Shown piece by piece: positions 52,999 through 63,402 of a stretch of DNA of 64,000 bases (positions are counted from its first letter, which is position 1; every line of letters begins with the position of its first letter). The position numbers and the translations under genes are program-made. The notes under the pieces were generated by a model. That model searched no databases. It was not told where the DNA came from and saw only the letters and a list, made by a program, of their open reading frames with translations. Origin of the DNA: Mycobacterium sp. ELW1 (GTDB lineage Bacteria > Actinomycetota > Actinomycetes > Mycobacteriales > Mycobacteriaceae); the NCBI RefSeq assembly GCF_008329905.1, contig NZ_CP032155.1, positions 4,278,001-4,342,000 on the forward strand, written 5' to 3'.

Positions 52999-53074
52999 TG
53001 GTGGAGCTAAGGGGATTCGAACCCCTGACCCCCACACTGCCAGTGTGGTGCGCTACCAACTGCGCCATAGCCCC
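52999..53074 (-). tRNA. tRNA-Ala (anticodon GGC), intact, with encoded CCA
   Basis: On the minus strand the gene starts GGGGCTATGGCGCAGTTGG and ends TTCGAATCCCCTTAGCTCCA followed by CCA. The acceptor stem GGGGCTA pairs with TAGCTCC (one G-T). The anticodon arm is CCACA-CTGGCAG-TGTGG with anticodon GGC. The T-arm has GGGGTTCGAATCCCC. It is 76 nt with CCA. Its 3' half is copied at 29410-29456 and 19128-19170, so it is the integration target, and the integrated element regenerates the tRNA end. Confidence 0.96.
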
Positions 53075-53239
53075 AGGTGTGCCCACCGAAATTACACCAC
53101 CGGCACCCGCGCCTCAAAATCGCTGTTCAGAGCAGGCAACAACCGGCCACATCCGCCGCGACCGCGTCGAGAGTGAACTCACCCAGACGCCTACTCGCAC
53201 TCTTCCCGCGTCAGTGCAGTCTCACGCAGGGCACCGCCT

Positions 53240-54502
53240 CTAGGGCAGCTCACCGGCGGCCTCCGGGCCCAGCGGCCGGGGCGGGGTGTGCTCCAACGGC
53301 GGCCTGTCCCGCGTTTCCGGCGCCAGCAGCCACCCGATCGACGCCAACACCAGGATGGCCCCGCTGATCGCGAACGCCCACTCGAATGACAGATGCTGGG
53401 CGATCTCGCCCACCCCCAGCGATCCGGCGATCGACCCCAGATCCGACATCATCTGGAAAGTCGCCACGGCCGTCCCACCGCGGGCCTTGCCGATGATGTC
53501 GGCCACCGCGGCCTGCTGCGGCGCGGTGAACACACCGGTGGCCGCCCCGGCGACGAAGGCACCCACCAGGAACACCGGCAGCACTGTCGCGGCGCCGACC
53601 ACAGCCGTCGTCAGCCCCGACAGTCCCAGCCCGACGATCAGGAGCGGCCGGCGGCCGGTCCGGTCGGACAAGCGGCCCGACGGGATCACCGCCGCCACGT
53701 TGCCGGCCGCAAACGTGGCCAGTGCCGCGCCGGCGACCCCGGGCCCGCGGTGCAGCGCCTCGGTGATGAACAGCGGCACCAGCGCCACCCGCAGCCCGAA
53801 CGCCGACCAGCCCGTCGCGAAGTTCGACAGCAACGCCGCCCGGTAGGCGGGGTGGCGCAGCGCCACGCCCAGCGTCACCGTCAGTTCGTCGGCCGGCGCC
53901 GGGGCGGCCAGATGCGAGTGCCGCAGGTTGATGAACACCACCGCCGCGGCGATCAGCAATGCCGCCCCATAGATAAGGAACGGCGCGGCCAGGCCCAGCC
54001 CGGCGGTGAGACTGCCGAGCAGCGGGCCGGCCACCGAGCCGACCAGGAACGCCGACGAGAACATGCCCGCCACCCGGCCGCGGGCGTTGTGCGGGCTGAT
54101 CCGGATCATCAACCCGAGCGCGGAGACGAAGAACATCGTCGAGCCGATTCCGCCGAGCGCCCGGAATACGAGTAGCTGCCAATAGGTGTGGGCGAACGCG
54201 CACGCCCCGGTCGACAGTGCCACGATCAGCAGGCCGCTGACGTAGATCCGGCGCTCCCCCAGACGCTGCACCAACATGCCCGACGCGGGGGCGAAGACCA
54301 GCCGCATCAGCGCGAAGGCGGTGATCACGAACGTCGCGGCGCTGATACTCACGCCGAAGTTGCGGGCGAACTGCGGCAGCACCGGCGCCACGACGCCATA
54401 GCCCAGGGCGATCACCGCATTGGCGGCGATCAGAACCCAGACCTCCCGCGGAAGCTTGGCCTCGGCTTCCGAGGGACAGTCACCCTCCGCGACGGAACTC
54501 AC
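53240..54502 (-). CDS. MFS drug/metabolite exporter
   Basis: About 420 residues from GTG 54502 (an in-frame start at 54550 would add 16). Twelve membrane helices. The MFS motif A is seen in GMLVQRLGERRIYVSG and its repeat in GRLSDRTGRRPLLIVG; motif C-like GPLLGSLTAGLG suggests a proton-driven exporter of the DHA1 group. The substrate is unknown. It is the first backbone gene beyond the tRNA. Confidence 0.88.
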   Translation of the reverse strand: MSSVAEGDCPSEAEAKLPREVWVLIAANAVIALGYGVVAPVLPQFARNFGVSISAATFVITAFALMRLVFAPASGMLVQRLGERRIYVSGLLIVALSTGACAFAHTYWQLLVFRALGGIGSTMFFVSALGLMIRISPHNARGRVAGMFSSAFLVGSVAGPLLGSLTAGLGLAAPFLIYGAALLIAAAVVFINLRHSHLAAPAPADELTVTLGVALRHPAYRAALLSNFATGWSAFGLRVALVPLFITEALHRGPGVAGAALATFAAGNVAAVIPSGRLSDRTGRRPLLIVGLGLSGLTTAVVGAATVLPVFLVGAFVAGAATGVFTAPQQAAVADIIGKARGGTAVATFQMMSDLGSIAGSLGVGEIAQHLSFEWAFAISGAILVLASIGWLLAPETRDRPPLEHTPPRPLGPEAAGELP

Positions 54503-54569
54503 GAGATGACTGTATTCGGAACCGCATCCGTGCCGTACTCGAGCTTCCAAGCCGCGAGCAGACTAGGAC

Positions 54570-56396
54570 TTATCGACCGACCCGGTCCAGCAGCCAGGTG
54601 ACGCCTGCGCCGATACCCGCACTCGCCACGCCCTTCAACGCTGCTGCCGCAAGACCGCCTCCGGGAATCAGACCGAGACCTACTCCCAAGACGTCTCCGA
54701 AAAGGTCGCCGGCCTCATCAGCGATGTCGGCGGCCGACCCGCGCCGAAGAGCGTCGCCAAAGTCATTCAGATCCACAACCAAACTGACAGTGCTCACGAA
54801 CGTGCCCCACACGGGAATCCAGCCGGTGTACACGGTGAAGGTCTCCCACTGCGTTTCGAACGCGCTGTTGGGATTGTGCGTGCCGCCTCCGCCGGTACCT
54901 CCCCCGGTGCCGCCTCCCGTGCCGCCACCGGTGCCACCGCCGGTTCCGCCACCTGACCCGGCCAGGAGGCCCGTATTGATAACGACGACGCTGCCGACGT
55001 TGCGCCAGAAGGTGTCGGCGACATTGACATAGGCCCGGGTGCCGTCCGGACTGACCACCACAGCTAGCGGGGTGGCGATCCCCCCAACGGTGCCGTTGCC
55101 GACTACAACGGTGGCGACAGCGTTGGAGGCGATATCGATCACCGAGACGGTGCGGTTACTCCCGTTGGTGACGTACAACCGCGCTCCGTCGGGGCTGACC
55201 GCGACGCCTTGGGGAGAACCGCCCACGGCATAGACGGTGGTAACGGTATTGGTGGCGGCGTCGACCACCGCAACGGTGCCGCTCCCGCTATTCGCGATGT
55301 AGACCTTGGCGCCGTCGCGGCCGACCGCCATATCGTCTGCGGTCAGCAAATTTGTGTTGGCCAAGCCAACGACCAGGGACGCGGTCACGGTGTTGGTGGC
55401 GGAGTCGATGACCGACAGGGTGCGATTTCCGGACGTGCCTACCCAGTCGGTACTGACGACGTAGACGCGGTTCCCGTCGGGACTCACTTTTACTACAGCC
55501 GGGCCGGCGGGCATCTTGACGGTGCCGATCACGGTGTTGTAGCCGGCTGACAGCGGATCGGAGTCGATGACGAACAGGTTGTTGTTGTTCATATCGGCGA
55601 CGTAGACGCGGGTGCCGCTGGGGCTGACCGTTACCGCATGCGGTGCGGTCGCGAAGTACTCCGTGGGATCGCCGACGTCGATCGTTGCGGTGACGGTGTT
55701 GGTCGCTGTGTCGATCACCGACACGCTCGCGCCGCCGCCGTTCCCGACGTAGACCCGGCCGCCGTCCGGAGTGAATGCCACGCCTCTGGGGCCAGTAAGA
55801 CCGCCAATGGTGGCAACAACGGTGTTCGTGGCCGTGTCGATCACGGACACACTGTGAGTACCCGCGGTCGTGACATACACCCGGCTACCGTCGGGACTGA
55901 CCGCTACTCCCGTGGGGTTATTACTGGTTTCAATGCCTAGCCGGATGGTGGCGACCACAGCTGGGCTTGCGGTCGTCGCGCCCGCCGGAACACTCGCCGC
56001 AGTCGCTGTGGACGTTCTGCGCGCTGAATGCGCGACCGTCGGGATAACCGCGACGCCCCGTGAAAGCGAGGCGACCGACTGGCGTGAGGAGCGCTCTGCG
56101 CCAGCCACTCTGGTTGACGAGGCGGCCCTGACAGCCGAGCCGCGACTGCCGCCTGCCCGCGGCGGGGCCAAAGGCGAGGCGGGCGTCTTCGCTGAGTGAG
56201 CGGTGCGGCTCTGCGAGGCGACGTGCGCGTCACCAGACCCACTGTCGGCGTGCGCCGCGCCGGACCCACCGGCCAGAGCGGCAGCCCCGATCCCGAGACT
56301 CAGCGCGCCGGCACCCAGCCACGTGTACGGCTGGATCCGCGGCCTCCGGCTGGCTTGGAGCCCCCGACGACGATGTGGTCGAACAGACGCCCCCAT
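54570..56396 (-). CDS. Secreted YVTN beta-propeller protein with glycine hinge and hydrophobic tail
   Basis: 608 residues from ATG 56396. The signal peptide reads TWLGAGALSLGIGAAALAGG and ends AHAD. A low-complexity segment is followed by about eight propeller blades with the repeated phrase VAVSPDGSRVYV and VSVIDTATNTVVATI (about 150-480). A GGGT repeat hinge (about 485-505) leads to a C-terminal domain with FETQWETFTVYTGWIPVWGTF and hydrophobic LGLIPGGGLAAAALKGVASAG. YVTN propellers are mostly surface binding platforms; the ligand is unknown. A similar signal peptide occurs in many Mycolicibacterium exported proteins. Confidence 0.85.
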   Translation of the reverse strand: MGASVRPHRRRGLQASRRPRIQPYTWLGAGALSLGIGAAALAGGSGAAHADSGSGDAHVASQSRTAHSAKTPASPLAPPRAGGSRGSAVRAASSTRVAGAERSSRQSVASLSRGVAVIPTVAHSARRTSTATAASVPAGATTASPAVVATIRLGIETSNNPTGVAVSPDGSRVYVTTAGTHSVSVIDTATNTVVATIGGLTGPRGVAFTPDGGRVYVGNGGGASVSVIDTATNTVTATIDVGDPTEYFATAPHAVTVSPSGTRVYVADMNNNNLFVIDSDPLSAGYNTVIGTVKMPAGPAVVKVSPDGNRVYVVSTDWVGTSGNRTLSVIDSATNTVTASLVVGLANTNLLTADDMAVGRDGAKVYIANSGSGTVAVVDAATNTVTTVYAVGGSPQGVAVSPDGARLYVTNGSNRTVSVIDIASNAVATVVVGNGTVGGIATPLAVVVSPDGTRAYVNVADTFWRNVGSVVVINTGLLAGSGGGTGGGTGGGTGGGTGGGTGGGGTHNPNSAFETQWETFTVYTGWIPVWGTFVSTVSLVVDLNDFGDALRRGSAADIADEAGDLFGDVLGVGLGLIPGGGLAAAALKGVASAGIGAGVTWLLDRVGR

Positions 56397-56580
56397 GCGC
56401 ACAATCCCCCGATTCGGCTCAGCACTGGTCAGCCGAGCTAAGGAGTTTTATACCACAGGGCTTCGCACCAGTAAGTGCAGGAACAGCAAAGACCAGTCCA
56501 GAACGATCTCGGTAGCGCGGGCCCTTTCACCGATAGTCTTCGGCCAAAATGCATTGTGATGCAGCAAAATTCATGGGCAC

Positions 56581-58215
<1,635 letters not shown>

Positions 58216-58283
58216 GACGCCAATTCTGCCTTTCCAAGGGTGATACTTGCTCGCGGATTCATCGACGGTTAAGGGGGTTGCCC

Positions 58284-58682
58284 ATGTTCGGTCATGACAA
58301 CCGGGAGTTGGCGGCCGTATTCGTCGGCGGCGCGGTGGGCACCCTGGCACGTGCGATCCTCGCCACGGTCTTCGCCGACGACCCGGCGCACTGGCCGTGG
58401 GCGACCTTCGGGGTCAACATCGTGGGCGCGTTCCTGCTCGGCTACTTCACCACCCGCCTGCTCGAACGCCTGCCGTTGTCGAGTTACCGCCGACCGCTGC
58501 TCGGCACCGGCCTCTGTGGCGGACTGACGACATTCTCGACCATGCAGGTCGAAACCCTGAAGATGATCGAGCACCACCACTACGGCCTCGCGGCCGCCTA
58601 CAGCGCGGTCAGCATCGTCGCCGGCCTGTTGGCTGTCTACATCGCGACGGCCTTGGTCCGCCGGGTCAGGATCCGCGCGTGA
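58284..58682 (+). CDS. crcB1: CrcB/Fluc fluoride channel subunit 1
   Basis: 132 residues, four membrane helices. [26 protein letters not shown] with the pore Asn, and [15 protein letters not shown] with the central sodium-site and Phe-box segment are the Fluc signatures. Two antiparallel subunits form a channel exporting fluoride. Start at ATG 58284. The stop overlaps the start of crcB2 (GTGA), so both are made together as a likely heterodimer. Confidence 0.95.
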   Translation: MFGHDNRELAAVFVGGAVGTLARAILATVFADDPAHWPWATFGVNIVGAFLLGYFTTRLLERLPLSSYRRPLLGTGLCGGLTTFSTMQVETLKMIEHHHYGLAAAYSAVSIVAGLLAVYIATALVRRVRIRA

Positions 58683-59044
58683 CCGTCGTGATTTGGGCCG
58701 GAGTGATGCTTATCGGTGGGCTCGGTTCGGTGGCCCGGTTCATGGTCGACCGCGCGGTCGCGCGCCGGGCAGCACGGTCTTTTCCGTTCGGCACGCTGGC
58801 GGTCAACATCAGTGGCGCCGTGCTGCTCGGCTTCATCAGCGGGCTCACCCTCAGCCACCATGTCGCGCTGCTCGCCGGCACCGCCTTCGTCGGGGCGTAC
58901 ACCACGTTCTCGACCTGGATGCTGGAGACGCAACGGCTCACCGAAGAACGCCAGATCTGGCCCGCGATAGCCAATCTCGTTGTCAGCGTCATCCTCGGCG
59001 TCGCCGCGGCGCTGCTCGGCCAGTGGATTGCGGGGCTGCTGTGA
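58679..59044 (+). CDS. crcB2: CrcB/Fluc fluoride channel subunit 2
   Basis: 121 residues from GTG 58679. [31 protein letters not shown] and [19 protein letters not shown] text give the same Fluc motifs, in opposite predicted topology to crcB1. It overlaps crcB1 and the DUF190 gene by four bases each. I see no fluoride riboswitch motif upstream of the operon, but none was searched computationally. Confidence 0.95.
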   Translation: MTVVIWAGVMLIGGLGSVARFMVDRAVARRAARSFPFGTLAVNISGAVLLGFISGLTLSHHVALLAGTAFVGAYTTFSTWMLETQRLTEERQIWPAIANLVVSVILGVAAALLGQWIAGLL

Positions 59045-60102
59045 ACGATACCTATCTCAAGCTGACCGCCTTCTTCGGCGAGCGCCAGCGCACCGGTTCC
59101 CGCTTCCTGGCCGAGGCGATGCTCGACCTGTACGCGCAACGCCAGGTGGCCGAGAGCGTGATGCTGCGCGGCATCGCCAGCTTCGGCCCGCGACACGTGA
59201 TCCGCAGCGACGAATCGCTGACGCTGTCCGAGGATCCGCCGATCGCGGTGGCCGCCGTCGACACCGCGGAGACCATCGGCGGGCTGATCGACGACGTCAT
59301 CGCCATCACCAAACGCGGCTTGATCACCCTGGAGCGGACCCGGCTCTACAGCGGTGAGCTGCCCGACGGAGACGACGGGGTCAAGCTCACCATCTATGTC
59401 GGCCGACGGCGCCGGATCAACGGCGCGGCCGCCTTCTACGCGGTTTGCGATCTGTTGCACCGCCACCACTTCGCGGGGGCGACCGTGTTCCTGGGTGTGG
59501 ACGGCACCGCCGACGGCCGACGGCGCCGGGCCCGCTTTTTCAGCGGCAACACGGACGTGCCGATCATGATCGTCGCGGTCGGCACCGCCGAGCAGGCGCG
59601 GCGAGCGCTGCCCGAACTCGAAGGAATGATGGACCAGCCGCTGGTGACGGTGGAACGCGTGCAGGTCCTCAAACGCGACGGCCAACTGCTTGCCCGTCCG
59701 CCGGCTCTGCCCGCGGTCGACGCCCACGGCCGCGAACTGCGTCAGAAGCTGACGATCCACACCGACGCATCCACCCACCACGACGGCGTCCCGGTCCACC
59801 GGGCACTGGTGCGGCGGCTGTGGGAATCCAACACCGCCGGTGGCGCCACCGTACTGCGCGGTATCTGGGGCTTCCATGGAGACCATAAACCCCACGGCGA
59901 CAAGCTGATTCAGTACGGCCGCCAGGTACCGGTGACCACCATCGTCGTCGACACCCCGGAGGTCATCGCCCAATGCTTCGACCTCATCGACGACGTGACC
60001 GGCCGCCACGGGCTGGTCACCTCCGAGATGGTGCCGGCCCTGCTGATGCTCGACGGCGACATCCGCCAGGGCGCCACCGATCTGGCCGACTACCGGTACT
60101 GA
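59041..60102 (+). CDS. DUF190 protein, two tandem domains
   Basis: 353 residues from GTG 59041. Each half begins alike: LKLTAFFGERQRTGSRFLAE and LKLTIYVGRRRRINGAAAFY, followed by GATVFLGV/GIASFG and PIMIVAV-type strands; a third related unit (KLTIHTDASTHHDGVPVHRA) is seen at the end, so three repeats are probable. DUF190 proteins have a ferredoxin-like, PII-like fold and usually accompany CrcB. They may sense a nucleotide or regulate the channel; the role is not proven. Confidence 0.88.
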   Translation: MNDTYLKLTAFFGERQRTGSRFLAEAMLDLYAQRQVAESVMLRGIASFGPRHVIRSDESLTLSEDPPIAVAAVDTAETIGGLIDDVIAITKRGLITLERTRLYSGELPDGDDGVKLTIYVGRRRRINGAAAFYAVCDLLHRHHFAGATVFLGVDGTADGRRRRARFFSGNTDVPIMIVAVGTAEQARRALPELEGMMDQPLVTVERVQVLKRDGQLLARPPALPAVDAHGRELRQKLTIHTDASTHHDGVPVHRALVRRLWESNTAGGATVLRGIWGFHGDHKPHGDKLIQYGRQVPVTTIVVDTPEVIAQCFDLIDDVTGRHGLVTSEMVPALLMLDGDIRQGATDLADYRY

Positions 60103-60106
60103 CCAC

Positions 60107-60439
60107 TCAACTGTCGGCCAGCACCGTCAGCAGGACCACCGAGTCGTCGATGGCCTGCAAACCGTGCCGATCCCGCGGGACCACCAGCAGATCACCCGTC
60201 TGGCCTTCCCACGCGTCGTCGGCGGTGGCCAGCCGAACGTGGCCGCGCAGGACCTGCAGCGTCGTCTCCCCCGGCGTGTGATGCTCGCTGAGTTCATGTC
60301 CTTTGGCCAGCGCGATCAGAGTCTGCCGCAGCGGGTGACCGTGGCCGCCGTGCACGGTGTGTGCGGCCCGGCCACTGTTCGACGAGCGGGCCGTGGCCAG
60401 CTGATCGTCGGCGAGCTGAGTCAGCGAGATCGAATCCAT
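60107..60439 (-). CDS. Cupin-domain protein
   Basis: 110 residues. GHELSEHHTPGETTLQVLRG carries the cupin metal-binding His-His...Glu pattern and GDLLVVPRDRHGL the second motif with His. It is a single small beta-barrel, often a metal-bound sensor or isomerase. It is convergent with the DUF190 gene and 12 bases downstream of the membrane-protein gene, probably in its operon. Confidence 0.85.
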   Translation of the reverse strand: MDSISLTQLADDQLATARSSNSGRAAHTVHGGHGHPLRQTLIALAKGHELSEHHTPGETTLQVLRGHVRLATADDAWEGQTGDLLVVPRDRHGLQAIDDSVVLLTVLADS

Positions 60440-60451
60440 GAGTTTCCTCCA

Positions 60452-60889
60452 CTAAAAACTAAGCAGCAGAACGCCACTGGACAGCAGCGCCACAACCTTG
60501 ACGACTTCCAACACGACGTAGACGTAGTGCGCGCGCGAGCGTCCGGCCTCAGCCTGGCTGGCGTCGGCCAGAACGGCATCCGAGCGCCGCGTCAGCGCGG
60601 GACGCACGCCGACCACTTGAATCACCAACGCGGCGGCGGCCACCACGACCGCCACGACGACACCCGGACCGGGGCTACCGGCCACCAACGCGATGACGAT
60701 GACCACCGCCAGCACCGCTTCGCAGATGTTGAGAGCCCGAAAAACAAGCCGGCCGATACCGAGTCCCAGCGGAATCGTGACGCCGGGGGCCCGGAATTTC
60801 AGCGGAGCCTCCAGGAACGAAATGGCGAGCACCATCCCCAGCCAGACGAACACCGCCGCACCCGCGACTGCAGTCCAGTGGTTCACCAC
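60452..60889 (-). CDS. Small integral membrane protein
   Basis: 145 residues from GTG 60889, four membrane helices: AVAGAAVFVWLGMVLAISFL, the segment with RLVFRALNICEAVLAVVIVI, VVVAVVVAAAALVIQVVGV and VLEVVKVVALLSSGVLLL. The pattern with LEAPLKFRAPGVT resembles DUF4149-like proteins, but I am not sure. The function is unknown. It is followed by the cupin gene. Confidence 0.65.
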   Translation of the reverse strand: MVNHWTAVAGAAVFVWLGMVLAISFLEAPLKFRAPGVTIPLGLGIGRLVFRALNICEAVLAVVIVIALVAGSPGPGVVVAVVVAAAALVIQVVGVRPALTRRSDAVLADASQAEAGRSRAHYVYVVLEVVKVVALLSSGVLLLSF

Positions 60890-60968
60890 GCTCCCTCACC
60901 GCCGGCACCCAGCTTGTGAGACCCAACTGTGCCAGACACCGGATTGTCGCCGAGCCATCATGGTGGTC

Positions 60969-61160
60969 ATGGGCGAAGACCAGGTGGCGGTACTACAGAG
61001 ATGGGAAGACGCCGGCGCACACTGGGCGGTGATCGATCGTCACGCACAGTCGGTCACCGTCGGGCTGTACCGCTGCGACGGGGGCGAGGAAGTCGACCGG
61101 TTCACCTCAGACGACCCCGCACTCCTGGCATTCGTGCGGGGTCGTGAGAGCAGCTTCTGA
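60969..61160 (+). CDS. Small conserved hypothetical protein
   Basis: 63 residues from ATG 60969 (ATG 60960 also in frame). VLQRWEDAGAHWAVIDRHAQSVTVGLYRCDGGEEVDRF is compact and beta-rich, ending ALLAFVRGRESSF. Similar short proteins are common in mycobacteria; no function is known to me. It is divergent from the membrane-protein gene. Confidence 0.65.
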   Translation: MGEDQVAVLQRWEDAGAHWAVIDRHAQSVTVGLYRCDGGEEVDRFTSDDPALLAFVRGRESSF

Positions 61161-61168
61161 TACGCGGC

Positions 61169-61516
61169 CTACAGCTGAATGAAGCCGCCGTTCCACCACA
61201 CGCCCCAAGCCGGCAGGTCCGCATTCCAGACCACCGGGAGCCACGGCGCCCACGGAGGCGGCGGCGGCGCGGGTGGAGCCCAGACGGGCACGACGTTGTC
61301 ATAGTCGGCGCGGTGTCCCGGCGGGGGCAGGTAACCCTGTCCTGGCGGCAGCGGATTGCCCGGCGCACCGGCGTTCACGCCCGGTCCGTTCGGGACCCAC
61401 GGCGGCCCCGGCGGGCCATGCGGATCGGCGTGAGCCAGGCCGGCACCCGCGGTCAATGTGGTGGCCACCGCCGCGGTCACCAGCGCCACCTTGGCGGTCA
61501 ACTTGTGCATTGTCAT
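61169..61516 (-). CDS. Proline-rich secreted protein
   Basis: 115 residues from ATG 61516. The signal peptide is KVALVTAAVATTLTAGAGLA ending HAD. The mature part is Pro/Gly/Trp-rich: GPPGPPWVPNGPGVNAG, then PAPPPPPWAPWLPVVWNADL. This composition is common among small exported mycobacterial proteins of unknown role. It is divergent from the lipoprotein gene. Confidence 0.7.
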   Translation of the reverse strand: MTMHKLTAKVALVTAAVATTLTAGAGLAHADPHGPPGPPWVPNGPGVNAGAPGNPLPPGQGYLPPPGHRADYDNVVPVWAPPAPPPPPWAPWLPVVWNADLPAWGVWWNGGFIQL

Positions 61517-61564
61517 GATGCAAACCCGCGTACCCTCCCACCGCGCTGCGGTAAACAGAGGGTG

Positions 61565-62071
61565 ATGCGCAGCACGGCGTGGGGCATGTTGATCGGTCTC
61601 GCGATCACCGCGGCCGCAGGCTGCGGCGGACGAGCGACCACCACCTCGACGCCGACCACGACATACCCGCCGACCTCGACCAATACGCCTGCGGTGACCA
61701 CACCGGCGGTGCAGCCCCGCCCGGTGAAGTGGGTGGACCTCAAGGCCGGCGACTGTCTGGTCGACCCGCCGCCCGCCGATCCCGCGGTCGTGCAGGTCAG
61801 CGTTGTCGACTGTGGCCAACCCCATCTGGCCGAGACCTATCTACGTGTGCCGATCCCTGTGAACGATGCCCTTGACGACGTCGCCACCCGCGAATGCGCG
61901 ACCGGCTTCCAGCGCTACACCGGTACCGCTGCCCCGGCAGGGGCGTACACCACCAGCTACCTGATCGACTCCGATCAGGACCGGACGTCGGACAATCCTT
62001 ATCCCAGCACGGTAATTTGCCTGCTGCAGGGCGCCAACGGCCAGACGCTGACCGGCTCGGCACGCCGCTGA
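61565..62071 (+). CDS. Lipoprotein with septum-formation-like domain
   Basis: 168 residues from ATG 61565. The lipobox is AAAGC with Cys20. A Thr/Pro-rich linker leads to VDLKAGDCLVDPP, VSVVDCGQPHLAETYLRVPI and ATRECATGFQRYTG. The conserved Cys, His and Glu placement is that of the Septum_form family of actinobacterial lipoproteins. It is exported and lipid-anchored; its role is unknown despite the family name. Confidence 0.75.
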   Translation: MRSTAWGMLIGLAITAAAGCGGRATTTSTPTTTYPPTSTNTPAVTTPAVQPRPVKWVDLKAGDCLVDPPPADPAVVQVSVVDCGQPHLAETYLRVPIPVNDALDDVATRECATGFQRYTGTAAPAGAYTTSYLIDSDQDRTSDNPYPSTVICLLQGANGQTLTGSARR

Positions 62072-62190
62072 CCTGCGCCGCGTCCGGCTCGTGTTGGGCG
62101 CGACGGGGTCCTGCCGGTAGGGTCGGAGTGCTATCAGATGAATACCTAGGTCAAAGCGCGGCCGATCTGAACTTAAGGATCTGATCTTTC

Positions 62191-63402
62191 ATGCGCGCAC
62201 CCTATGACCCTCAGGTGCTGAACCCTGCCGGTTTTGCCGGTGCCACGAAACGACCGATTTCGTTGCTGCTGATCGAGGACGATCAGGGCGACGCCATTCT
62301 GGTCGAGGAGTTGATCTCCGAAGCCGGTGCCGATATCAGCGTGGAGTGGGCCGCTTCCATGGCTATTGCCCAGGAGAAGCTGGCCGTCCACCGGCCCGAT
62401 TGCGTTCTGCTCGATCTCAACCTGCCCGACGCCAACGGCGTCGCCGCCGTGGACCGAGTGGCCAAGCTGGACGCGGGCCTGCCGATCGTCGTCCTCACCG
62501 GCCTCAACGACCAACACTTCGGCATGTCGGCGATGGCCTCCGGCGCGCAGGATTACCTCGTCAAGGGGCACGTCGAGCCCGAAACGCTGCACCGTTCGGT
62601 GCTGTACGCCATCGAACGCAAACGCACCGAGCTGACCGCCGTCGACCTGCACACAAGTCAAATGCGCGCCGAGGAGAACGCCCGTCTGGAACGTGCCCTG
62701 CTGCCGTTACCCCTGCTGAACGATGACCCAGGTGTCGAGATCGTCATGCAGTACCGGCCCAGCCGGGAGAACGCGCTGCTGGGCGGCGACTTCTACGACA
62801 TGGTGCAGACCCCGGACGGCACCGTGCACGTCATGGTCGGCGACGTGGCGGGCCACGGCCCCGACGAAGCGGCGCTGGGCGCGGCACTGCGCATCGGCTG
62901 GCGGGCCCTGACGTTCGCGGGACTCCGCGGCAACGACCGGATGCGCCGCCTCGAGCAGGTCCTGCGAGCCGAGCGTGCAGGCAGCGGCATCTTTGCGACC
63001 GTGCTCAGTGTGGCGCTGGCGCCTAACTCGCTGGGCTTCACCGCCGTCCGCGCCGGGCACCCCGGAATGCTGCTCCACGGACCGGGCACCGTCGAATGGA
63101 TCGAGCCGCCACCCGGACCGGCCCTGGGTCTGGGTGCGCAGCAGTGGCCGCAGAACGAGTTGGAGCTGCCCGACGGCCACGGAATGGTCCTGCTCACTGA
63201 CGGACTCTTCGAGGGGCACTCAGGTGACGGCGAGAAGCGACTCGGCGAAGAGGGTCTGCTCGAAATCGCCCGCTCGATCGCCGACCTGCCCGGGCCCGAA
63301 TTCGTGAAGGCTCTCATCGAGGGCGCCGAAGCACGCGCGGCCTCGCACGGCGGAATCACCGACGACATCGCGGTACTGCGGGTGGAACGGACCCGCCGAT
63401 GA
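62191..63402 (+). CDS. Response regulator with SpoIIE-type PP2C phosphatase output
   Basis: 403 residues. The receiver domain has LLLIEDDQGDA, the phosphoacceptor Asp in VLLDLNLPDANG and YLVKGH. A linker helix (ERKRTELTAVDLHTSQMRAE) leads to a PP2C domain with LLGGDFYDMVQ, MVGDVAGHGPDEAA, VRAGHPGMLL, LLTDGLFEG and GITDDIAVL, which carry the metal-binding Asp residues. Such RsbU/RssB-like enzymes dephosphorylate an anti-sigma antagonist in stress signalling. The stop overlaps the next start (ATGA), so it pairs with the CHASE3 sensor. Confidence 0.92.
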   Translation: MRAPYDPQVLNPAGFAGATKRPISLLLIEDDQGDAILVEELISEAGADISVEWAASMAIAQEKLAVHRPDCVLLDLNLPDANGVAAVDRVAKLDAGLPIVVLTGLNDQHFGMSAMASGAQDYLVKGHVEPETLHRSVLYAIERKRTELTAVDLHTSQMRAEENARLERALLPLPLLNDDPGVEIVMQYRPSRENALLGGDFYDMVQTPDGTVHVMVGDVAGHGPDEAALGAALRIGWRALTFAGLRGNDRMRRLEQVLRAERAGSGIFATVLSVALAPNSLGFTAVRAGHPGMLLHGPGTVEWIEPPPGPALGLGAQQWPQNELELPDGHGMVLLTDGLFEGHSGDGEKRLGEEGLLEIARSIADLPGPEFVKALIEGAEARAASHGGITDDIAVLRVERTRR

